DNA of 64,000 nucleotides from NCBI GenBank assembly GCA_002335605.1, contig BEDY01000006.1, positions 124,001 to 188,000 on the forward strand, read 5' to 3'. Position 1 is the first letter of the stretch. Every line of letters starts with the position of its first letter. Of this stretch, positions 34,226-42,349 are shown in pieces. The DNA comes from Prillingera fragicola (lineage: Eukaryota; Basidiomycota; Tremellomycetes; Trichosporonales; Trichosporonaceae). The position numbers and the translations under genes were made by a program. A model generated the notes under the pieces. The model was not told the origin of the DNA, made no database searches, and worked only from the letters and a program-made list of their open reading frames with translations.

Positions 34226-37220
34226 TTACATGAGCGGCAGGTGGCCACCGTTCTGGGGGTACATGAAGCCGCCAGACGGGTCCTGCCACAGCGGAGCCTG
34301 GCCGCCGTTGCGGTCAGCAGCAGCGGCAGCAGCAGCAGCGAGGGCCGAGTCGGCGTCGACGGGGGCCGTAGCGGGAAGGGGGTCAATGCCAGCGTGGCCG
34401 CCGGCACCGCCATTGTTCCAGTTGGGCGCGGGCTGGCCACCGGGGCCACGGAGGTGGAGCCAGGGCTGGCCGTCGGGGCCGGGAGCGTGGTAGCTCATGC
34501 CACTGTGGTTGTGGATTTCGCGACCGTGGAAGGGAGCCTGGCCACCGCCGGCAGAGCCGTGGTGGGCGTGGTGCTGGTGGCCACCACCGCCACTGCCGCG
34601 GCCGTAGCCACCACCGGGACCCATGAAGGGAGCACCGGCCGCGCCGTAGACCTCGGTGAGAGCATTGATGTGCTGGAGCTGGGGGCGTCCGAGGTGACGG
34701 GGGTGGTAGCCACCACCGCCACCGCCTGCCGAGCGGTTGCCGCCAAAGTTGCCGCCGCGACCGCCACCGCCGTAACCACCACCACCGGGGCCACGACCGT
34801 CACCGCTACCGCCACCGCCGCCGCTGCCACCGTAGCTGAACGAAGCGTCCTCGCGCTGGAGCTTGGACTGGATGCGCTTGCCGTAAGGCGTGTTGCGGAT
34901 GGAAGGAAGAATAGGGCGGATGCACTCGACGAGGACCATGCGCTGGTTGATCTCGCAGTAGTCGAGTATCGTCTGAATGACATAGTTGCCGTAGCTGTCA
35001 CGCAACAGCTTCTCCAGACGCGAACGGTTGAGAACCTCGCTGACGAGCACCTTGCGGATCTCGGGGTCGGCGACACGGATACACTTTTCTACAACATTGG
35101 AAGAGAACCTGCCGTCAGCTATGATAAAACAAGGGGCGACTCACTTTTGAACAGACAAGCTGCACACGTTTCCGATAAAGGTGCGGATGAGAGGCTCGGA
35201 GAAGCGAGCGTCGTTGAGGTCGAGAATGTACTGGATGACATAGTTGCCAAAGGGGTCCTGAACGAGGTACAGCGAGTTGAAGATGATCTCGGTGACAAGC
35301 TGCAGACGCTGGGCGGGCGAAGCGTGGTCGATCGAGCGCTGGAGGACGCAGCATCCGTGGCGGTGGGTGGCAACTTCAATGAGGTTGGTAGCAATCGCGT
35401 TGTAGATGAACTGGTTGTCCTCGGGAATGAGCTTGTTCAAGCACTTCTGGATGACGTGGTTGCCGTTGAGATCCTTGATAAGGGCCACAACGTTGACGCT
35501 GAGGGCGTAGATGAGGGTGCGAATCTGCTTGGGCTGGCGAGGCTGGGCGAGGAAGTCGACCATTTTCTGAACAGCACGTGTTCCGTGCATGTTCAGGCTG
35601 ATGCCGACAAGATCGTTGGAAACTGAGTCAATAATAGCCGAGCGCTGCTCCTCGGTAGCGTGCTCAAGGAGCTTCTGGCACAGGTAGTTGCCGAAGGGGT
35701 CAATCATGAGCTCGGGGAAGTGGCCGTAGGTCTCGCGGAATATCATGTCGCGGTGGGTAGGGTCGCCCTCCTCAAGCTTCTTCTGCAGGTAGCGGCAGCC
35801 GTGCTGGTCCTTGCACAAGCTGAGAATCTCGCCCTGGAGGTCCTCGAGACGCATGCCCGAGAAGCGGTTGAACTCGCGGTCAGCCTCGGCACGCTTGTTC
35901 TTGAGGCCCATCATGCCAGCAGGGTAGAGCGCACCCGAGCCAAAGTTGTCGTCCTCAAAGCCATAGTTGTCGTAGCCTTGGGGGATGAACGCCGAGGCAC
36001 CAACGGCACCAGCAGGGAGGCCCATGGACGAGTAGAGAGGGTCAGCGCCGTAGGGGCGGGGACCGTCGTTGAGGCTGAAGCCACTGTTGTTGCCAGCGCC
36101 GCCGGCCTTGTTGCCAAAGGCACGAGCAAGGTCGGGGTTGGAGAAACCGCGCTGAGCCTGCGTAAAGCCGTCGTTGAGGCCAGGGCTAGTACCCGTGCGC
36201 TTGGGAGGCATGCCACCGCCCTGCGTCGAGGTGAGGCCGAAGGGAGTGCTGGGGACCGACTTGCTGGGCATGGCAGGAAGGCTGGCAATGCTGTCGGCAA
36301 GACCTGTAGGCGAAGTCTTGCGGCTGTCGCGCGAGGCGTCATCGCCACCGGGGCTCATGAGCGAGTTGCCGGGAAGGGGGGAAGTGAGGCCGTTGCGAGC
36401 GCTCTGGTTGGGCAGGTTGTTCCACTCCGAAGTCTTGAACGATCCGCTGTCAAATGGACGCGAGCCAAAAGTGCGCGAGCTGGCCTGGGCCAGAGGAGCG
36501 AGGTCGAGGGCGGCCGAGGCAGCCGACAGGTGCTTGTCCTTAGGGAGTCCGGGGAAGGGGTCGTCGTCGTTTATGGCAAGGTAAGAGACAGACTCTGTTC
36601 CTGTTAGCACGCTCCACCTCTCGGCTTTGATATACGCACTCTGCGCACCCTCGGCGCCGACGTCGTCCTCGTCGGTCCACACCTTCTTGCCACCAGGCTG
36701 CTCAAGAACGCTCAGGCTGAGCTTCTCCATGCCAAACGAGCCACCACCGTAGCCGCTCGTCCTGCGGGATGCAGGCATGCTCTTGGCACCGTTAACGTCG
36801 CGGCCCTGACCAATGGGTGCAGGAGCACCAGCGCCGGGGGCACGGTCAGCAGTGGCGTTGGCGGCAGCCATGCCAGCCAGGCGGGCGCCGAGTGGCGAAG
36901 TGGGGGCAGACGCGGGTTCCGTCACGACGACACTGTTGCCGTTAAGGAGAAGCTCGTCGGCGCGGGCGTCGGCGTCAAGCTGGGCCATCTGAGCGGCAAG
37001 CCTGGCGCGCTGCTGCTCACGCTCAAGGCGCTTGGCCTCGAGGCGGGCCTGCTCACTGTCGGGCGACTGCGAGCCCTGTTGTTGTGGTTAGCCTCCACTC
37101 GTCGTGAAAAAAAAAGTAGCATGCAACACTTACCTCGGGTGAGGCGTGACCGTTCAGCTCGAGAGTATCCTTGCGGACATCAGCGACGTCGGTGCCGTTG
37201 GGCTTGGTCTCGGTCGTCAT
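34226..37220 (-). CDS. PUF4: Pumilio-family RNA-binding protein, Puf4/Mpt5 type
   Basis: Four exons: 37220-37134, 37075-36640, 36600-35145, 35108-34226, giving 953 residues. A Ser/Gly-rich N-terminus precedes eight PUF repeats at about residues 400-740. Their RNA-reading cores, in order, are CRYLQ, NYLCQ, TRAVQ, NHVIQ, CCVLQ, NYVIQ, SNVVE, NYVIQ. By the PUF code repeats 8 to 5 read UGUA and the rest favour a further UA, with Thr in repeat 3 as in Puf4/Mpt5. The C-terminus is a Gly/His-rich RGG-like tail and an Ala run. Such proteins bind 3' UTRs and repress or destabilise messages. The 39-nt intron 36639-36601 is a multiple of three and lacks stops, so it could be retained. Confidence 0.93.
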
Positions 37221-38279
37221 GCTCCAAGTCAAAAGATTGGACGCAAAGAAAGGATCTGCGAGCTGGGTGTCGGGTCAGTACTTTTGATCCTGTGCGTGTT
37301 CGACAAAGGCCTAACGCACGCAAAACTCGAAAGATCCAGACAGCGAGTCGAGTTGCTTGGCTTTAGAGGGGGAGGTCGAGTGAAAGGTGTTGAAGCTGTT
37401 GGAGGATGATTGGCGAACGGGAGGGGTGAGACAGAGGGCAAACGATGAGCGAGTCGAGTGAGTGGAGACGGGATGGAAGCAGAACAGTCGACGAGGGAGC
37501 GAGAGACGTTTGTCAGCGCGCTGTGCAATGTTTCGAATATGTGTGGGCTATTGCGCGGCCTAATGACTCACCACCTGTGTATTACTCTCGGCCAGGTGTG
37601 ATCCTTGTCCAGGTGGTATTCTGGAAGACGAGGTGGGTGGGGAGCTTGAACCTTGCGGCGGTGGGGAGGTACGAGCTGGTGGTTGTGGTGGTGGTTGAAA
37701 AAAGATCCGTGCGCCTAGAAGCTACAACAGCAGATGGAGGTCGGTCCGAACGGGTCTTTGAGCGTTGGGGAGGAGAACGCTCTCTAAAGGGGGGAGAGGG
37801 AGAAGGGGGAGGGGAGGATTTTGCAGAGGTAGCCAAGCTGCTGCGTTTTGGGACGATTGACTTTGGAAAGGGGGAGGAGTGGGATTGGGGGGTGGGTAGA
37901 AATTTGAAGTCCGAGAGGCGGCAGGTACAGCGCGGGCCATGCACCGTGGGGGGGGCACCTCATGCAGGCAGGCAGGCAGGCAGGCAGGCTGCAGCAGCCA
38001 GGGTGCAGGCAGAGGCACCAGGCAGCACTCGGCAGCTCCGCCACGTGGTCTCACCCCGCACCATTCGAGCGCACACTATGCTCACCCAAATCCCCGACAC
38101 GGCAAAACGCCGGAACGTGCAGCCCAGTGTGGCACCTCAAGCCCAGGCACCACTCTACGCGTCCACGGCCATGCCCTGAGCAATATCATTACGCGCATCG
38201 ACATGAACATGCGGGGTACAACAACAACAACTACTTCTACTGCTACCACTACTGACCCAAACTCACTGGCACCCCCAAA
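37221..38279. promoter_or_regulatory. Divergent PUF4/SLD5 upstream region
   Basis: About 1 kb with purine-rich plus-strand tracts (37780-37900), probably the pyrimidine-rich PUF4 leader on the other strand. GAAATTTGAAGTCCG, a weaker form of the shared motif, lies at 37899-37913. A (CAGG)6 microsatellite lies at 37965-37989. A CAACAACAACTACTTCTACTG-like simple stretch precedes the SLD5 start. Confidence 0.45.
37965..37989 (+). repeat. (CAGG)6 microsatellite
   Basis: Six CAGG units plus one C, in noncoding DNA between PUF4 and SLD5. Confidence 0.9.
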
Positions 38280-39360
38280 ATGTCTGGCTACGGACACAAC
38301 CACGCCAGCTCCTCCCGCGCAGGCAGCACAGCACCCAGCATCGCAGGCGCAGGCAGTCGCGCCTTTCTCGACCGCCTCGGATCAGTCACCGCAGCAGGCA
38401 GCAGCGTGTACGGCGGCGGCGGGACTGGCGTGCCCGAGACCGACGTCGGGACAGAGCACGGCGACGACGACGGCGATATCTTTGGCCCCCGTGATGCCGC
38501 CGCAGGGGACGAGCCTGTGCCTGGAGTGTTTACGGCTGAGGACCTGAGTGCCGGCCCCGATGAGGACGAGCTCGACGATGTCCGCCGGTTGGGGAGGGTG
38601 TGGGTGCGTGAGCGGGGTACCCCGGCGATCCTGCCTTGGGAGGGAGAGTTGTTGGACTCATTGTTGGACAAGTTGGAACAGCAGGTGCGTTGCGGCCAGA
38701 GTGGGTCAAGGTGGAGTCTGACGCCAGTGCAGCAAAAGATGCTCGCGCTCCTCCGGTCCGACCCAGCGACGTCTGAGGAGGAGCATTTCCGCCTCATGCT
38801 CGTCCAGACTGAGATGGAGAGGGCAAAGTATCTCGTGCGGAGCTATGTGCGGTGTCGACTTCACAAGGTGCGTCCGGTAGCGATGCCGATTCGGACACAC
38901 TGACACGATCCAGATTGAGAAGTTTGCCCAACACGTCGTCGACACCCCTGAGCTACACCCCAAGCTCTCTGGGGCCGAACTGCAGCACGCAGAACGCTAC
39001 GCCGAGCTTGTAGCCGGCCATTACACGCACTCGGTGCTGGACAGCCTGCCCGACTGGCTGAGGCGGCTGGACGACACGCACAACGGTGTCTCGATGAGTA
39101 GGTACCAGACTCCCAGTCCTGCCTAGAACAGGACGCAGCACTGACAATGCAGTCGCGACACCCAACGTGGAAACTCCCGTACTCATCTTCTGCAGGAAGG
39201 ACTGTGGCGAGATTTCACTCGAACGGTACGCCCTTGCCATTCATCGCACACTGACAGACGCAGAGGCGAGACCGCCGTCCTCGCAAAGGACACGACACAT
39301 CTGGTGCGCTACGACCTGGTAGAGCGCTGGATCCAGCTTGGATGGGCAGAGGTGTTGTAG
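38280..39360 (+). CDS. SLD5: GINS complex subunit Sld5
   Basis: Four exons: 38280-38867, 38914-39097, 39153-39225, 39264-39360, with introns of 46, 55 and 38 nt, encode 313 residues. After a Ser/Gly/Asp-rich leader of about 100 residues, longer than in human SLD5, the A domain begins (LRRVWVRERGTPAILPW-like region, LLDSLLDKLEQQ). It carries the hallmark QTEMERAKYLVRSYVRCRLHKIEKF, almost the human motif. The C-terminal B domain (ETPVLIFCRKDCGEISLERGETAVL, HLVRYDLVERWIQLGWAEVL) closes the protein. Sld5 joins Psf1-3 in the CMG helicase. The ATG at 38280 is the first in this frame. It converges on RPS29. Confidence 0.93.
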
Positions 39361-39799
39361 CCTTGCTCGAGCTGCGATTGCTCTCAATGTTGCGGGCGGG
39401 GTACTGGGACACTAGGGGTCGTGTTCTCCTCGCTCGACATTCGCGTCATGACGCGCAGTATAGATTCTTACACGCATGTGCATATGTACCACTTTCATTG
39501 TCGATCTGCAGCATACCATGCTGCCATGGCCGTTAGTAGATTCATCCCTTTGCTGACATTGGCCGACCCTCATTTGTCCAGTCTCTCCAAAGTCACAAGC
39601 TCAACCACAGCGCACGCCCATGACCAGCTTCCTTCCTCGTCCAAGAACCGACACCCACGGCCCACCGCCCTCACACCCGTACCAGCACCGAGAACACTGC
39701 ACCGCGCACACTGCGCTCCTGTCAAAATCATCAATGTAGAGACGGATCCCATCACATATACAGACGCCAGACCCTATCCGTGCAACTTTTGCTTATAGC
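39361..39799. other. Intergenic region between convergent SLD5 and RPS29
   Basis: 439 bases holding two 3' ends; no supported gene. An ORF at 39421-39798 has no conserved features. Confidence 0.4.
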
Positions 39800-40428
39800 T
39801 TAGTTGTACTGCCGTTGTCAGCTCATGCTTCCCTGCGCGCGCAGGAGCGCCACGAGAACAGTGACCACAAAGGCACACCACTCCGCAGCCAAAAACTCAC
39901 CTTGACAAAGCCCATGGCCTTGGACTTCTCACGGAAGCACTGACGGCACATGTCGAGTCCCCACTTGCGGACGAGACCGGCACGGTGAGCGCAGACGCGG
40001 CACTGGCGCGAGCCCTTGCCGTACTCGCGGGGGCTGGGGGAGTCAGTATTACAATCACGACATGCTGGCAGGAATGTCGGTGTTGGCTAGGCAAAAGTCG
40101 GGGATTTGGGCAGGCGTTCGGTGGGGAGAACAGCGACGGACAGCGGGTGGCAAGGCGAGTGATAGATGAGGTCGCAGAAAGATCGAGAACAAAGGTTTTG
40201 CGGGCACAGGGGCAGCTGGACGATGCCCTTCGAGACGGCATCCCAAGCTTCTCAACCAACACGCACTGCCCCTCTGTCGTCCAGCAGCATGCCCCAACAG
40301 CTTGCCAACAAGACCATGCTCTCGTCTTCGCCATCCACACTGTCCTTGCCCCGGCCATCGAACGTCACACGCCGTCGAACCCGTTCCCTGCCCAGCCAAC
40401 TCTTCCAAACTGCCAGGTGCGCGCGCGC

Positions 40429-40464
<36 letters not shown>

Positions 40465-40515
40465 CACTGTCAGCACATTGCCCGTCACGACCGCAAGCTC
40501 GAGAGCGACTCACAT
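39800..40515 (-). CDS. RPS29: Ribosomal protein uS14 (Rps29), start codon split by an intron
   Basis: Four exons: 40515-40514 (AT), 40461-40435, 40033-39901, 39808-39800, with introns of 52, 401 and 92 nt. They encode 56 residues, exactly the usual length: [20 protein letters not shown], then [23 protein letters not shown] and an end GFVKYN. The zinc-binding pairs CRVC and CRQC are intact. The protein sits in the head of the small ribosomal subunit. The first intron interrupts the initiator: exon 1 ends in AT and exon 2 begins with G. Because the intron begins GTGAGT, unspliced RNA still shows ATG, followed at once by TGA. The second intron is unusually long and may hold a structured RNA. Confidence 0.93.
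40206..40276 (-). other. Hairpin in RPS29 intron 2, possible snoRNA-like structure
   Basis: Within the 401-nt intron a lower stem GGGGCAG/CTGCCCC (40209-40215 with 40266-40272) encloses an inner stem GATGCC/GGCATC (40222-40227 with 40237-40242), separated by an asymmetric internal loop, as in one arm of an H/ACA guide. I found no clear C/D boxes and no clean hinge or ACA box, so identity is uncertain. Confidence 0.25.
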
Positions 40516-41152
40516 ATTGGGTAGCTAGAGGGAGTGGTTCGCGGTGAATTCGCGAGGTTTTCTTTCGACAGTCAGCACGAGCCAAAATGGTGTAACACAA
40601 TCGAGCGCCAACACGGTACGAGGGGGCACGAGGGTGCGTCGTCGCGGTAGTGTGTGCTGGTGTTGGAAGGGGGCTGCTCGATGCTGTCGATACTCACTGC
40701 GCGGTTACGTGGGTTTTGAAGGATGAAAGAGGACGGCGAGCTGAACGACTGCCAAATTCGATGTCCCACTGCGCGGCGCAACCCACCCACAGCGAGCCAG
40801 CCTGGGCAGAGCGACGGGGCTACGGTGAGCCGGGGAATTTGGTTCGAAACTCCGGGAAACTTTAGCCATTGTGGCACATCTTCACGCGGCCGGCCCGTGG
40901 GTATCGTGTGCGGTGCACGTGGGAGACCCTGAAAGGTTAGGTTTCAGGAATCACTACCAGAATCATAGCGAGAGCTCATGCTGCCCAGGTGAAAGTGCAG
41001 TCAAGGAGATCGCAATTTCAGCTTAGGCAGGACATGAAGTGGCCAGGCAAAAGCTAAAGAACAATCTGGTACATGATACACATTTGTCTACCATCTAACG
41101 GGCGCACTCCTCTATCGCGGGACAGCTGCACGGCGGTCGCTTGATGCCGCAC
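40516..41152. other. RPS29 upstream region and 3' flank of the next gene
   Basis: 637 bases. GGAATTTGGTTCGAAAC at 40834-40850 resembles the shared promoter motif, about 320 bases before the RPS29 start. The rest has no supported gene. Confidence 0.4.
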
Positions 41153-41793
41153 TTACGACGGACGCTGCTCGTCCTTGGGCAATTGTGCCGGGGGCGGAAC
41201 TCTCAGCGGCTGGCTCAATCCCATTGTATTCCGCTCTGAGGGGGAAAGGGTGAAGAGCTCGTTGGTGTACTTGTGGAATGCGCGGCGGACCTAGAGAGTC
41301 AGCGCGACCGCAACCTCGTGTGATGGCAGCAGGGAAGCTGACGGTGACTTACGGGCGAGAAGACGTGCTCCTTGTCTCCAAAGTCGGCGTACAGCATCAT
41401 GTAAACCGTAGCGGCTGCACGGTCAGCATCAATCGCATCCTTGAAGGGGCGGACCAAGCCAAGGCGCGCGCGACAGCTTCGTGTCTGTCCTCGACTCAAC
41501 AGCGAACACTTAGCGCGCCTCGCACGCACTCCACACCCGCGCACGCGCGGCCCAGCTCAACCAGACCCAGCTGTGCACTCACCACCACCAACAACCCAAC
41601 CTCCCACACCCACCAGCCTAGCGAACCTGGGGAAGGGTGGTCCCTCACCGGCAGCCGCTAACCTCTTAAAGTGAGCCTCGTACTCGGCCGGCGAACGCGG
41701 TGCTCCAGGCTCGGCAGGGCCTGTATAGCTGCGCTCGGGGTTGCGTGCGCGATCGCGGGGCGAGGGTCCTGGTGTTGGTCCTGCGTCTGACAT
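41153..41793 (-). CDS. Small protein of unknown function, at least three exons
   Basis: Exon 1 starts at 41793 (MSDAGPTPGPSPRDRARNPE) and includes SPAEYEAHFK. A middle exon ends at 41353 and encodes PFKDAIDADRAAATVYMMLY and ADFGDKEHVFSP. The last exon, 41290-41153, encodes VRRAFHKYTNELFTLSPSER and ends in KDEQRPS. The last intron (41352-41291) has clean sites. The first intron is not resolved: donors at 41662 and further downstream and several weak acceptors give different phases, so the join near 41500-41660 is unknown. The protein is soluble, about 120-150 residues, with two predicted helical blocks; I do not recognise a family. Conservation-like, uninterrupted frames make a real gene likely. 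Confidence 0.6.
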
Positions 41794-42349
41794 TTTGGGT
41801 CAGATGTTTTGGTGAGAATGGGTGGAAAAGGTGGAGGGATGATGCCCAGTGCGCTTGGCTGATCAAAACGACGAGATGGCCGTGCCTGGCTGCAGTCACC
41901 GAAATCGAGTGGCAAAGGCTGAGCAGATACGACGGTTTCTGCAGTGGACGCACTTGCGTCACTGGCAATGCCTTTGAGGCTGCTGTTCTGGACACTGAAA
42001 GCGCGAGTTCACTTGCTCTGAATGCATACAATCCTGCTGCTACTGCCGCTCTAGCGGCCAGCACCGTAGGGTCAATATCTCGCCAGGACAGAGAACCAAG
42101 ACGGAACCAAATTTTCCAGATGTCACCAGCCCAGAGTGCATGTGTTGCAGACGACCAACGACAGGATTTCTGAACAGACTCACTGCCGCAACCATCGCCT
42201 GTACTCGCCGCTCCACTTGCCCCACAGTGCCCACAAGCAACCTCCTTGCGTAGCTTGCTCGCAGGGCACATATACATATTCGGGCCATTGCCCTGCACAC
42301 ACACACACTCCAAAAGAGCTGCAACGCTCAGACGCCCGCATCTTCGATC
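41794..42349. promoter_or_regulatory. Divergent promoter with shared motif on the minus strand
   Basis: 556 bases between the divergent starts at 41793 and 42350. On the minus strand GAAAATTTGGTTCCG lies at 42102-42116, one base different from the exact motif at 13401 and 15510. It is 310 bases from one start and 234 from the other. Confidence 0.5.

Noticed and set aside
34136..35626. 496-codon plus-strand ORF
   Set aside because: Exact antisense of the PUF4 exons; its Val/Ala/Thr-rich composition is the mirror of GC-rich coding DNA.
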